A DNA stretch of 64,000 nucleotides from Alentia gelatinosa (taxonomy: Eukaryota; Annelida; Polychaeta; Phyllodocida; Polynoidae), in assembly GCA_950022655.1 (NCBI GenBank), contig OX465582.1, positions 94,440,704-94,504,703 on the forward strand, written 5' to 3'. This document shows positions 52,290-64,000 of this stretch, piece after piece. Each line of letters starts with the position of its first letter. Positions within the stretch are counted from its first letter, which is position 1. Position numbers and translations under genes: made by a program. The notes under the pieces are model-generated. The model saw nothing but the letters and a program-made list of their open reading frames with translations. It was not told the DNA's origin and ran no database searches.

Positions 52290-52690
52290 TGTATATACCT
52301 ATACGTGCATACATGTGCAGTACTCTTTGCATGTACCTAAAACCCGTGCATATTTAGGGTCATGCATAAAGTACACGTACGCACTGAGGGGGTGGGGAGT
52401 GTAACAAATTTCGGAAATTTTGCATACATGGTCCTTCTTTGTTCTATTGGATACAAGATCGCCAAGGCGTTGTTTTTTTTGTAAAGGCTTTACTACATTC
52501 GATTACATTTGAATCGCTCTTCCAGCAACAGAAACGGTAACAGTATAGAATGGAATAGAATCTAGATTTCTCGGCCAACAACTAACAAGACAAACATAAT
52601 TTCATTTAATCAATGACACAAATCTGCACTTATGAAAAACACACATTCATACTCACACACACTCCATTTAACACACACAATAAAAAAAGC
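52290..52690. other. Intergenic, nothing recognised
   Basis: No supported feature apart from short CACACA-type simple sequence near 52640-52680. Confidence 0.4.
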
Positions 52691-52699
52691 TATAGGCTT

Positions 52700-52915
52700 A
52701 TCATGGGATTTGTTTATGTTACGGGTGTGAGATAAAGTGTTATTTATGTCACTACTTTCTAATATTCAAAAATCGTGGAAACGGGGTAGGATAAAATGTA
52801 GACGCCACTCGTTTGAGTTTATGTCACACGTCTTCGACTCGTGAGATTACAGAGCCAACAAAATACGTGACATAGATAAACTCATACTCAAACTCGTGAC
52901 GTTTCTTGATAATAT
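52700..52915. repeat. Dispersed hairpin repeat R16, copy
   Basis: GTGTTATTTATGTCACTACT, AACGGGGTAGGATAAAATGT and GAGATTACAGAGCCAACAAA match 41015-41260. Confidence 0.6.
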
Positions 52916-53219
52916 GCACACATAATTGCAGAGACACAGACACACCAACATACACACAGGGGATGTAGGAGGAGGTTATATACGCAGAGTAATACACTCA
53001 TGTACCTGGTCAGCCCCAGTGCATCGGACTAACATCGATTCATGTCCAACCACACGGGCAAAACAGCTGGGTTCATTGACCGAAGCCTCTGCCAAATTAG
53101 CAACACACCCCTATACTTATTGACCTTATCAGGCACACCTTGGATTCCCTATTTTCATTTTTCATAACACGTTCATTAGGCCATGACCTTTATTATCCAT
53201 CGTATACAAAGTGTCCATT

Positions 53220-53585
53220 AAGAATGTATGGGGATTCAGTAAACGACTACTCATTGTTTAAAAACTGTCAGATACCATAACTGTGGTATACGGACTCAAA
53301 TCCATGGTATACAGCCTCAAAGCCGTGGTATACGGGGAAAAGGTCCCTTTGTGTTATAGAGTGAAAACGTCCCTATTGATATACCATTTAACATGACAAT
53401 TCCTTTGATAAATTTACTTGAGAAGGTGGGTAATAAAATAAAAAAACGATGGTTTTGTGGACAGGCAACTTTGTAAACCACTCGGGGTTGACCTCGTAAT
53501 ATACTCCCTGACCCTTGTGTATTACTACGCGTCAACCCTTTCGTGGTTTAAGGCCGCCTGTCTACAAAACCATCGATTATTGTCT
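53220..53585. repeat. R11 hairpin element, copy
   Basis: ATACCATAACTGTGGTATAC is followed by TAGAGTGAAAACGTCCC and AACGATGGTTTTGTGGACAG, with the mirrored CCGCCTGTCTACAAAACCAT at the right. Confidence 0.7.
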
Positions 53586-54001
53586 ATCTATCCAACAGGA
53601 ACAACCAATGTGCATACAGTGTATATATATATATATATCTGAATATATCATAATGAATATACATATTCAATATGAATATGGAGTGAAATTAAATTTCCAA
53701 TCGCACACTCATTGCATGGAGATCGTAATCTGTGAAACTTTCATTATTGGGATTAAACAAACACAAAACTAGGTTGGGATGTAGAATCCTTCATGTACCG
53801 TCACTGGTGACTGATAACAAGATAATATCAGCGGTGCAATATGGAGTTATGTATTTACTCGCCCTTATCTTTCCTGGTATTCGATATACATGGACTTTGG
53901 AAAGATCTATGCGGAAAGCAGGACCAGGGAACACGTAGTCATAAGTGAGCAGACAATACGATATGGATTCTGATTGGTTGTGACACCTGCTATAGGCCAC
54001 A

Positions 54002-54228
54002 GAGTCATTGCTAGTTCCGCAGTATCCGCCAGGAACTTGAAAGATGGCGCCATTGTAATCAGTTGTTATAACCTATAGATAGTATTGAGACAAGGCTTCA
54101 ATTCCTCGATCGTAAGCCCCCAAAATATTTTTGATATAACTCATTGATAATTGATCCCGCTACCTGGTGTTTTGGATCTCGTCAGGGGCAAGATGACCGC
54201 TTCCATAGCACAATAACTATGTGCCCTG
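54002..54228 (-). repeat. Dispersed repeat R8, copy 4 (inverted)
   Basis: CCGCCAGGAACTTGAAAGAT, TTATAACCTATAGATAGTAT and CATAGCACAATAACTATGTG are the reverse complement of R8. Confidence 0.65.
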
Positions 54229-54239
54229 TAGAGGACAGA

Positions 54240-55680
54240 GCCATTGTTAACCCTTCAAGAGCCACACATCATTTACCATGTACCCATACTACAGCAGGCA
54301 CCAGAACCAACTGTGGTGTTTGTATGGCCGGCTTTTGTAGTCAGCCTTGTTTACAAAATTACAGATTTTAAACTTCCAGTAGATCTGTACTTCCATCCGA
54401 ATTTTCCGATGTTTAAAGGAGTTACTAGCAACACTGAGCCTAACATGTCATGTGAATTTCATAACTCTGCGATGTTTGTTTTTTTTAAGTTACAAAGGCA
54501 CAAATACAGCATTGTTCTTCCATGGCCAGGGGAATGCCATATGGCATTGCCCTGCCAGAAAGGGTTTAATTCATGAAACTATCACCAGGTGGGTTATGAA
54601 TGTCGCTCGGAACCCATTACCGTTTTTCGAAGCAGCTATCGTGTTAGCCTGGCAGCCTGGCCTAGTCAGACTAAAGGCCAAGTAACGGGTTGCAGTTTAG
54701 TGGTGCATTATTGGTAACGCCTCCATTTTTCTGTTGCATTGTGGGATAGGCAGACCACCAGATACACTGGTTCCCAGGGTATCCACTAGGGGGCTCGGCG
54801 GAGATATATGCGGAACCCAGCCAAACCACTAGTCCACTAGTGCCCTGGCCCTAGTGACAACGGGACGTACTACAGTCTAGTTGAAGGTCGTAGGTACCCG
54901 TTACCTGTCCCTTATTCATATGGGCAGGGAACCAGTCTACTATCGTGTGACCGCCCCTTGGGTCAGTCAGCCATTCGCCAGAGCCATTCGCGATTGATTG
55001 AAAGGTTATCTATTGCGATCCTCTGTCATCCCTTCCTGCACTATAACCTTATCGCTATCGGGAGAAATGTCGACCATTTTTTCAGAGAGGAAAGGAACTG
55101 CTTCCTAGTTATCTCAGATCGGTTTCCAGGTACTTGACTCATCTCGTGATAAGTAGTGCTATCTGAGGTATAAGCAAACTGTGATTTTTTCTCCCATGTA
55201 TCTAAAAAATGTACGTTATTGCAAGACTTCACAGCTTTTTGAGCTCTTTTGGTAATCTCTGATAGTCAGACTTTATTTTGGCAAGAAGGGCGTTGCTCCA
55301 CGTTTTGCTGATCACTAAATAGCGACCCGAGGTCAAAATAATTGCTCCAGTTTTTTTTTTGTTTTTTTTTTGCGGATCGTGCCGTAACTATGTCGCCATC
55401 TATATTCAATGAAAATGTGGTGTTGTAAAAAGTAACGATGCAATATGAATATATTTTCCCTTGTTAACGTTACCGCACGATACGATCCGATATTACTGGA
55501 ACAACGCTTTTCCCACATATCTAGGAGCAATAACCTCTTGGCCCCATGGGTAGATTTTACGACAAACAATAATCGCCATAAAAATATAAGTGTTCTTCAA
55601 TACAGTAGTCGGAACTATATATCTATCGGAGATACAGGACAAGCACAGTGAGGCATTCCACACCACAAAAGACAAAAATT
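54240..55680. other. Intergenic, nothing recognised
   Basis: Two overlapping plus-strand frames of 75-110 codons near 54144-54576 lack motifs or splice support. A poly-T run lies near 55351-55371. Confidence 0.4.
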
Positions 55681-55689
55681 GTAAAATCC

Positions 55690-56095
55690 TTGGAGCATAC
55701 GGCCGCTTGTATCTGACACCAGTCAATATTGTGTATTTATATAGACAATGATAAACGATGGTTTTGTGGATAGGTGGCCGTAAACCACGAGAGGTTGACA
55801 CTTAGTAATACACAAGCGCTATCTTTTCGAATAAATCAAACCCAGGAATTGCCATATTAAAGAATATAACGATAAGGACTATTTCTTTGCTCTATAGCAA
55901 AAAAAGGACTATTTTCAAGTACTACAGCTGTGAGGCCGTATACCACAGTTTTGAATCCGTATACCACAGTTATGGTCCCGTATACCACAGATTTGAATCC
56001 GTATACCACAGTTATGGTAACTGGTGTCGTGGTTTACTGAGTCCCCATACATTTTCAATTGTGTCTTTGTATACCATGGATAATAAATCCCACAG
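55690..56095. repeat. R11/R21 composite hairpin repeat (inverted)
   Basis: GGAGCATACGGCCGCTTGTA then AACGATGGTTTTGTGGATAG, GGCCGTAAACCACGAGAGGT, and a short tandem of TCCGTATACCACAG (55935-56010). Confidence 0.6.
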
Positions 56096-56169
56096 GAAGG
56101 TTTATAGGGTATGCTGCACAAGAGCATATCATCCACATCCCCACCTGGTTGCTCTTTCTTTTTGATGTA

Positions 56170-57990
56170 ATTGTTACACCTGCATGGCTTTGATGATTGA
56201 TCACACACAGCAGATCAATCACCAGAGCCATCTGTCAATCTCTCAGATAGAGATCAGCCACATAACTATTGCCAGACATGCTTGGTTGTATGGACATAAA
56301 TCTACCTGTCTTGAATTTCTTAAAATACTAATTGCAAAACAAGAAAACACAAAAGGAACCAAATGATCCAATGTCAATAGGTTCTCATGATTGATAAATT
56401 CGCCTGGCATTAATACATCAGCACGGACTGACTACAGCCAAGGTGTATTGTCTGTGACCACACCTTTTCTACCTGACAACTATTATGTTCTGTAATATAT
56501 GCTAGAAGGAATGAAGCGATACTTTTAAAGCAATTGCATAAAAGATAAAGATGAAAGAATTTACTTACATCAAGTGTGGCCAGATATTTTTATGGCATAT
56601 ATAATTATAATTATATAGATACATATTTCGGAGGACACTCGTATCTCATGAATATTTATTAGGTCACATGTTCTCACGTGCTAGTTCGGCGGGCTACACA
56701 CGTTTTTAGGCCGCCCTTGAGTACAGGTGCCTCCGTGTGTCTGTAAAAAAACTTTAATATCTATTTAATTTATTTGTTTAAATTGTTAAAGTTGATATAA
56801 GGGCCGACGTTTAAGTTCCTGAATCGGCAAGAGTGGCAACTCCCATCTTTCTCCTACTTGAATGTATAAAACTAAATATCTACTACTGGTACATATCGTC
56901 ACATCCTGTGGTGACATTCTGTATGCAGAAGAGTTGGAAAGTACATGTAAATAAACGCCCACTCAAACATACTTCTCCACCAATTCTCCGCCAATCCATC
57001 GGAAATCCGTATGCCTCAGGACTAGAACATTTAAAAAAAAAAACCCAAAAAACCCTCATCGGTAGGCTTGAAAATGAACTGAATCGAGAACGTGAAAACT
57101 TCCTTGTGTATAGTTTCTGTACTATATTTTGCGCTCTACGAATGATTTATGTAACTGTCCGATGGTATGTCCAGGAACCAACGTGGAAAAACGTCACTTT
57201 TGTAATGATCGTTATGTCTTTTCTGTGTGTTTCTCAACTAAATATAGAAAAATCCAAAGTATGGAAAATGACCAAAAAAAGAGGAAAAAAGACCATGCCA
57301 CATTGGGAGAACCGGTCCACGGAGTACTGTAGTGATTATTATTGAATAATAATAATAAAATCAATTAATGTAACTTCATATTTTTTTCTCCTTGCTTTGT
57401 CCCCTCTCTTGTCTAGTGGACAGAGCCTCCCACTTACTGGTTTCTTGTCATCTTTATACCTCTGATTCGATCCTTTGACATGACTTGACATCTACTGAGT
57501 GTAAAATGACATCAGTCATGTTGATATAAAGAGGTCAGCCATCTCTATGAGCTAATTTCATTTCCCTTATATCTGTAGTTGTTATATTAACCTTATGGGA
57601 TTTCAGATACCATATATGTGAACAATACTGCACACACTATTACAACACTTCTGGGCTCAAGGATTAAATTAATCCTAAAGCCGATGGGGTAATTTAAAAA
57701 TACTCTAAAACGTTGTACTCTAGAACAAGCAATAACACCATCCTGTACTTTTCTGTCTTGGGTTTTGCCTTCCTTTCAACATACTATTCAAGCCTAAGCC
57801 CTCAATATACCCATGAACTTAAAATATCACATAACTCACAGCTAGACGCATTGTAGATAATGTAAAGCCCGGACCACTATCTTCAATATTTTCCCAAGAT
57901 GCTGATAACTGTATTTCTAGAATGTGCTGATATCTTTGAGACTATCAAAAGTCACTTGCTCTAAGTTACTCATACTAAGAGTTATATATG
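56170..57990. other. Intergenic, nothing recognised
   Basis: A 170-codon plus-strand frame (56833-57345) has one hydrophobic stretch and a Lys-rich end but no recognisable domain. Codon use looks like AT-rich non-coding sequence. Not called. Confidence 0.35.
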
Positions 57991-57997
57991 TATTTAT

Positions 57998-58320
57998 TAG
58001 AGTGTTCTCGCATGCACTATATACATTGCCTCAAGGTTAGAATGGTCACATATGGACTTCCAGCGTACTGTAAAAAAGCTATCCCTTCACTATCTGCATG
58101 CTATTCACTGTGATATTGGGAAAGGAGCAGTGTGCCAGTGTATCAGTGTCTTAGGCATGTCCAGCTGCCCATGAGCAATTACCCAAGACTGAAATGCCTC
58201 AAGACCCACTGGTGCTTGATATGTTTGGATCCTAGACCCAGACAGTTAAATGGCAAGTTGACTGGGTGCAAGTGGGTTACTGAAACAACGTATAGACTGT
58301 ATGTAACCCACACCTTTTGA
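57998..58320. repeat. Dispersed repeat R7, copy 3
   Basis: GTTCTCGCATGCACTATATA, CATATGGACTTCCAGCGTAC, ACTGGTGCTTGATATGTTTG and GTGCAAGTGGGTTACTGAAA follow the order of copy 1. Confidence 0.65.
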
Positions 58321-58649
58321 TTGTTATTCATTTATGATTGCATGCTCATATATCACCTTAAACAAACTATTTGCTCCTAGTAATAGTATTGCCCGCTGGC
58401 TAAGTGTGTGCCACTATTTCCATCTAGTGGAGAACATGAGCACTACACTAATGCCTACATAGAGGAGTATACCTGGTATGTTTTCTCTTCCTTGTGGACG
58501 ATTCATGGATCAACATGGAAACCTTTTTCTCCAATCCCTGAGAAAATATCCCATTTGACCCCCCAAAATTAATCAAACTTGACAGAATAGTGTAATCTTT
58601 AAATGGATATAAATCAATCTAAATTAAAATGCATGTATACACACCTGCA

Positions 58650-58870
58650 GGGACATGTTGAATAATCTTGGCTCATACATGAAGATCCTTTTCTGTACCT
58701 TCTTCCAGGTGTAATCGTTTAATAATATTTAAGTTCATTCTCTAAGACAGTCTTAGCCGTCCATAAGTGTGTCAATAAGTATTGGATAGAGTTGACCTAC
58801 ATCGTCCCTGGTCTCCTTGACGTACAGAAAAGGGTCTACAAGTATGCGCCTATATTATTCAATGGGCCCG
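58650..58870. repeat. MITE R5, copy
   Basis: GGGACATGTTGAATAATCTT at the left and ATTATTCAATGGGCCCG at the right. The interior includes GTAATCGTTTAATAATATTT. Confidence 0.6.
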
Positions 58871-58879
58871 TAATAACTC

Positions 58880-59950
58880 AACCAGACTAGTAGAAATAGA
58901 AATATAGTTCACTTGGAAAAGAATGAATGTGACGCCACTATAATGACCTAACTTGGGCCCATACGACACTACTTATAATACGTCTATGAGTACCCCTAAT
59001 CATGACGATGGACAGGACAGCATAAATTATGCTATGAATATACGATAACAGCTAATCAATTCTAGACTACTACTTTAATCGGTACATTGACTGGGTATAC
59101 GCGTTTCCCGCCCTGTGGTCCATGATAACAAAGAAAGTATTATCAGTTTACATATAGACAAACTTCACTTGTATGCCTATGACCAATAGGTGATAAAATC
59201 ATGCAGAGCAGACATTGCACTAAGCGACCCTCACTTAATCTTGTCTTCTCGATACTGATTATAGTTTATCTAATGTATTCATTTTTTTTATTATATATTT
59301 TAAATCACTTATAGACGGGAATTGATGTTCATTTCCTTCAAACATAACATGTATTCTTCAACCGCACACAACAAAAATAGGTCATGTGATACAATTAAGT
59401 AGCTTTTATCATTTCTCTGGTAGAAAATGGATTCAATTTTATCCTAAAGAAATAAGAACCCTATTCCGACGAATAGGACTTATCTCCAATTTCTCCACCT
59501 CTCCATAGAGAAAGAGGAAAGGTTTTTATATAAAGAAAATGGATTCAAGTAAAATTAAATTGTCATTGTCCTGTAATGTCTATTTATTATGTGTATTTTT
59601 TGTGAAGATATATTATTTGTTGCGTTGTGACCAAACAGGTAGATAGTAGAATCAAGATTGAGGAACTGTGAACAACAAAGAAGGCAGAGTCATATGACCT
59701 GTGGAATACTACAACTACTACTACTGCAGCAAAATGACCTGTAGACCATGATGAACGCAAAAGACTAATATATTTCTTTCTTCTTTGTGTTTGGATGCAC
59801 TGTATGGTATGTTCATCTGCAACGAACTTTGTTCTATGTTCGGCTGGTACATGGAAGAACGCCTTCGGGTGATTGTACTTTGTCTTTATTTGAATTTAAA
59901 AAAAAAATCCCTTGTTAAGTTTGACAGCATGAGAAAGGTGTAAACTCCGG
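58880..59950. other. Intergenic, nothing recognised
   Basis: AT-rich sequence with no supported feature. Confidence 0.4.
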
Positions 59951-59960
59951 CCAAGCTGTT

Positions 59961-60206
59961 GCAATCAGTGTAACTGGGGCTTTGGCTTTTCCTGAGACAT
60001 AATATATACCTGTGTCCGAATGTCTATCAAATACTGCCCGCTGCAATCAGTGTAACTGGGGCTTTGGCTTTTCCTGAGACATAATATATACCTGTGTCCG
60101 AATGTCTATCAAATACTGCCCGCTGCAATCAGTGTAACTGGGGCTTTGGCTTTTCCTGAGACATAATATATACCTGTGTCCGAATGTCTATCAAATACTG
60201 CCCGCT
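59961..60206. repeat. Three identical tandem 82-bp units
   Basis: Units start GCAATCAGTGTAACTGGGGC at 59961, 60043 and 60125. They appear identical over the full period, so the amplification is very recent (or an assembly artefact). The unit includes the R12 end CCTGTGTCCGAATGTCTATC. Confidence 0.9.
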
Positions 60207-60460
60207 GCTAGGGGTGCAGTGTTAATAATGTCCATACCTTCTGTGACTGCCACTGAGTAAGTAATTAAAAATGGCGTTTTAAATTATTTTAAGATATTTA
60301 ATACTACTCAAACGTATATTTGTCCTTATATACCCTAATTAAATATAAAAAAAGACCAAAAAAACCCGTCCTGGTTGTGGACAAAACACTTCTCGTTCTC
60401 GGCCAATTGCTGATTTTCTACGGCCTGTAATCGTAGGCATCAAGCCGTATGAATTAAAGC
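60170..60460. repeat. R12 element, copy 2
   Basis: ACCTGTGTCCGAATGTCTAT, CTGCTAGGGGTGCAGTGTTA and TTCTCGTTCTCGGCC, CATCAAGCCGTATGAAT are colinear with 9283-9520. Hairpin arms are more decayed. Confidence 0.65.
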
Positions 60461-60469
60461 AAGTATGTC

Positions 60470-61025
60470 AATGTTCAATTAAAGGTATATAGAATTAATT
60501 CTATTGGATTGGATTGCATACATGAATACACGTACATGTACTGGTATCAGATATTAGATTAGACTATGTCTCAACAGATGATAAATTGAACTGCCTTAGA
60601 TGTAACCACTGTGTTGTGGCAATAGATGAGTGCACATTGTTACAGACACCAGACTACGCCACCCTTGTTTGTGTCTCCTTTGTGTTCCTGCCCTGGTTCC
60701 TAGAAACCAATCTCCAAGCGAGTTGGGATCAAATTTCCTTCCCCACTACTCATGAGGAAGAAGTGGCATTCAATTACATTGTTACTAATTAGAATTCAAT
60801 AATATTTGTTTCCATTCATATTGCCTTTAAAAGGAGGGATCAGTCAATAAATGGAAAATATTCTCAAGACTGATAGTTTTAGGGATTGGGCTTGGATTTC
60901 TGGTTTGTTGGCAGTTAATGTGCTGTTGGGTGCACTTAGTAACAGTGAGACAGGCATTGACAGGTTCTGGTGTAACCTCGTGTGGAGAAGGTGTCACTTA
61001 ACCTTGTTTATCAGTGACAATGTTA
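60470..61025. other. Intergenic, nothing recognised
   Basis: Two short plus-strand frames without motifs. Confidence 0.35.
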
Positions 61026-61029
61026 CACA

Positions 61030-61965
61030 CAACAGGGACCTGTTTCAGTTGTTTTGTGACATTGGGCCTAGACAGACATGAATGTCAGACAACTGACGGA
61101 AATCTCAACTGACACACTCCTATGTCGGACAACTGACACAATGTCGCACTCGTGGGAAACTCCGTAACGAAAAACTGGAAATTCGCATTTTACGTTTCGT
61201 ATATCAAAATGTAAACTTATTTAGTTTCACTTTTTTTTTCTTTTTTTTTCTTGAAAGAAATATATATACACCGTTACTGCCCTCCCTCTGGGGTGGCGTG
61301 GTAAGATGATATAATTTTTTTTTTTTTTTTTTACAGTTTCACACATTAATCAAGCTATCTGTTAGTCAGAGTTATGACCTAAGATGTGCCCGATGTATAC
61401 ACGGCCGCCTTGGGCGCCCGTGTATCATTCAAACTTCGATAACTTTTGATAAAAAAATTGGATTTTTCAGATAGAAAAACATAATCAAATTAAAAGATAT
61501 TTGAGGATATAATTTCTATATGAATGGCATGCATATTCACCAACTTTCATAATCTTATTACGTTTGTTTGCTTTAGATTTTGCCATATAAAAAGACTGAC
61601 ACAAGGGCGAGACAACTTACCAGTGAGACAACTGACACACTGTTTTCGCGTGTGTCACTTGTCTTGTGTCAGTTAAGATTTTGGTCAGTTGTCCCGCCCC
61701 CACAGACATCAACAGCGGCACCAGCAGTGCAAGCAACAGCGGAAAAAGTCTAGCAAATATCAGCAGATCGGAGTGGCCAATCTTCTTCATATTTGGAATG
61801 GTTATAGGTTTTATGTATCCCCTACTCGTGTTAGAGTGTCATCGCTTAATTCTCAGGGGAAGTGAGTGAAATTCCGCGCATCATCAATTGCAGTCTTGTG
61901 ATCTGTCCGTATGGTGTCAAAGACACCATCTAGACATGTCACGAAACTACTGAAACATGTCCCTG
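61030..61965. repeat. MITE R6, copy 3, split by an inserted element
   Basis: R6 left part to about 61079 (AGACAGACATGAA) and right part from about 61700 (CAGACATCAACAGCGGCACC). The 620-bp insert has ends TGTCAGACAACTGAC and GTCAGTTGTCCCGCC and repeated GACAACTGACAC motifs. Confidence 0.65.
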
Positions 61966-61976
61966 GTCATAGACTG

Positions 61977-62196
61977 GGGCCCGTTTGATAATTTAGGGTC
62001 GTGCTTGAAAACCCTTTTCTGTACGTCGCAGAAGGGTTATTGTTTAATAAGTTTAAGTCTGTTGGCTAAGACAGCATTAGCCGTCCAATAAAGTCGTCCA
62101 TAAGTGTTGAATAAAGGTGACCCACATCGTCCTTGGGTCTCTATGGCATACAGAAAGGGGTCTTCATGTACGATCCTAGATTATTACACGGGCCCC
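61977..62196. repeat. MITE R5, copy
   Basis: GGGGCCCGTTTGATAATTTA left end and TAGATTATTACACGGGCCCC right end. Confidence 0.75.
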
Positions 62197-62347
62197 TGGT
62201 CCCAGTCCCTGTCTCCTGTGCCTACCACTACCGAATGAATAAAAGCTGCAATGATCAACACACAACGTTAAAATGCTTGGATACGGCGATCACACAAGTC
62301 TTGCGCACCAATGAGCTTCCACTGAGTACAAAGACAGTGCTATTCAG

Positions 62348-62540
62348 GGGCCCGTTTAATAACCTAGGAGGGTATATGTCGACCCTTTTCTGTATGCCAC
62401 ATAGACCCAGGGACAATGTCAGTCAACTTTATTCAACACTTATAGACGACCTTATGAACGGCTAATGCTGTCTTAGGAAACGAACTTAATTATTATTAAA
62501 CGATAACCCTTGTACGAGGTACATAATAGGGTCTTCATAA
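62348..62540. repeat. MITE R5, copy, right end replaced by R4
   Basis: GGGGCCCGTTTAATAACCTA left end. The interior is complete to AGGGTCTTCAT; then CCCTAA repeats of an R4 copy begin instead of the expected right end. Confidence 0.65.
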
Positions 62541-62805
62541 CCCTGACCTAACCCTAACCCTAACACTAGCCCTAGCCCTAGCCCTAATCCTACCCTTAAA
62601 CCTAACTGGGCTTATTTTCCTAATCTGCTGGTTATTGGTCTAGACGCTAGCTAGTCAGACCTTTCATTTCATATGAAACTGCCTTATCTATAAGTATCTA
62701 AAACAGGTCGACTTCGTGGGTCGAATTCTCCAAAAGGGGTCGAATTCTCCTGACAAAGTTCTACGGGTCGAGTTCGTTTCGGGTCGAATTTTCCAGTAAC
62801 CTTCT
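62535..62805 (-). mobile_element. R4 transposon, copy 4 (partial, inverted)
   Basis: A short CCCTAA-like core (62538-62600), the shared interior ATCTGCTGGTTATTGGTCTA, GGGTCGAATTCTCC boxes, and the terminal TTTTCCAGTAACC. Confidence 0.7.
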
Positions 62806-63034
62806 GTATCAGGTATTCTGGGAGTAATTCCCATCGCATTCTAGAGGTGAAAGACCAAAATTACATCAGCAACATGGATACAGGCGCACCTACCCACAGC
62901 TGATAAAATCCTCTGGTCAACCTGTTAGATTGCATACCTACGAATACCATCTATATGAGACACCTTCACATAACTGTAAGATTTATCTGTGTATTCTAAT
63001 AAGCCTTCACATACCCATGGAACGGACTTACTAG

Positions 63035-63215
63035 ACTTGCTCAAGTCTTTGATTATGAACATTCATTAAAAGATTGAACACAAGAATAAAGTTCATTAAA
63101 GTATGTGTCCTTCTCTGACTGGCCCATGAATCAAACATGAATCGCCCCTGTATCCCAACGAGGAGGGTAGCTATAGGATGCAGGGACTGGAGCCAGTCTA
63201 CGAACCTAGCAAAAG
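63035..63215. repeat. Dispersed repeat R19, copy 2 (inverted to copy 1)
   Basis: TTCTCTGACTGGCCCATGAA, TATCCCAACGAGGAGGGTAG and GCAGGGACTGGAGCCAGTCT are the reverse complement of 31850-31965. Confidence 0.6.
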
Positions 63216-63483
63216 ACACAGATAAACATACTTCGGATGTTTCTTTGTAGTACTAGCTCAAAATTTTGAATATCTACTCTCAAATGTTGTACATGTATAT
63301 ATGTTACATTAAGGGTTATGTCTGTCAGTAGAAAGAGCTCTATGTTGATTGATATTGGACTATGGCCTCACTACAAACAGATGCACTGTCTTATCGATTG
63401 ATCATCTGTAGAAACCATTCTATGAAAATCTTACTTTGATCTAGCCACATAGCTATCCCATGAGGTATTTCATTGTGAATTAA

Positions 63484-63832
63484 AGGCATATCGGACAATT
63501 AGGCTTGAAAATTAAAACCTATTTAATTTTCCTTGAACTTTCACAGAATATAATAGATGTATAGTCACATAATAGTGCTACACATTTAGCTTTTAAAATT
63601 CATAGGTCACCGTGCTTGTTCTTGAAAGAACCGTATTTTTTCAGTACATTTACTAGGTAAATCAAGCAAATAATAATTGGCCTATTTTAAATATTAAGAT
63701 TGTATAAACTGGACAAAACGTTGAATTTATTCATTCAGAATTAGACTGAATCACAAACAACCAATTTTGAATGATAATTGACAATATCTAAAAATCACCA
63801 AGTGTCGCCACCGTAAATTGTAGGATATACCT
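63484..63832. mobile_element. Non-autonomous TTAA element R17, copy 2
   Basis: Flanked by TTAA (63480-63483 and 63833-63836). Ends AGGCATATCGGACAATTAGG and TGTAGGATATACCT. Shorter than copy 1 through internal loss. Confidence 0.75.
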
Positions 63833-63987
63833 TTAACAGCATTCCAGTTCATAACCACTTCCCTTGTTCAGCTATCATTTCTCAGGCTAGAACTGTCAAG
63901 GAATATTTAATAAACGTGACCAATTTTCAAACAAAAATACAAAATATACCACAGTCACGTACTATTGACAATGAATTAAATGTAATC

Positions 63988-64000
63988 GTGAAAACTTACC
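63988..64000 (-). other. Possible splice donor of an exon beyond the window
   Basis: On the minus strand the last bases read GGTAAGTTTTCACG, a good donor (G then GTAAGT). The exon would lie to the right, outside the window. Speculative. Confidence 0.25.

Noticed and set aside
56833..57345. 170-codon plus-strand open frame
   Set aside because: No domain, no splice or promoter context, AT-rich composition like the surroundings.
1..64000. Prokaryotic systems such as operons, CRISPR arrays, toxin-antitoxin or phage modules
   Set aside because: Regularly spaced repeats here are short tandem arrays or transposon termini. Genes are split by introns and there are no bacterial gene clusters.

Overview
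The window is metazoan nuclear DNA from an unidentified invertebrate. It has short exons (about 70-250 bp) separated by long introns, consensus GT-AG and a few GC-AG splice sites, AATAAA signals, and many dispersed transposon families. Nothing in it looks bacterial. The repeat content and gene types suggest a marine invertebrate such as a lancelet, hemichordate or lophotrochozoan, but I cannot name the species.

Three host-type or host-like genes can be assembled exon by exon with consistent phase. (1) 1786-3884, minus strand: a four-exon tyrosine-recombinase gene of the Crypton / DUF3504 kind, with every catalytic residue present. (2) 4438-13682, plus strand: the last seven coding exons of an acyl-CoA thioesterase 9 (ACOT9)-like gene, whose 5' part must lie before the window. 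(3) 20074-51207, minus strand: a nine-exon, 408-residue patatin-like phospholipase with its Gly-rich oxyanion motif, GxSxG serine and DGG aspartate. Its small exons are scattered over 31 kb of repeat-filled introns.

The main mobile elements are a complete Ty3/gypsy retrotransposon (23668-28608, minus) and a 5'-truncated non-LTR reverse transcriptase (11372 to about 12367, minus). The gypsy element has two identical 124-bp LTRs, a TTAGG target duplication, PBS, PPT and one 1347-codon gag-pol ORF. It sits in sense orientation in patatin intron 6, about 33 bp upstream of the exon 7 acceptor. Around these lie at least ten non-autonomous families. They include two TTAA-target families, a TWA-target Harbinger-like family, several long-hairpin families, a tRNA-like SINE head, and a family with 8-bp target duplications that carries arrays of telomere-like TTAGGG repeats.

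Layout: 1-1800 repeats; 1.8-4.3 kb recombinase gene; 4.4-14.6 kb ACOT9-like exons, with the non-LTR fragment and hairpins in introns and a TTAA element in or beside the 3' UTR; 15-20 kb repeats and quiet sequence; 20-51.6 kb patatin gene with the gypsy insertion and most of the repeat families; 51.6-64 kb repeats with no supported gene. The last bases resemble the splice donor of a minus-strand exon outside the window.
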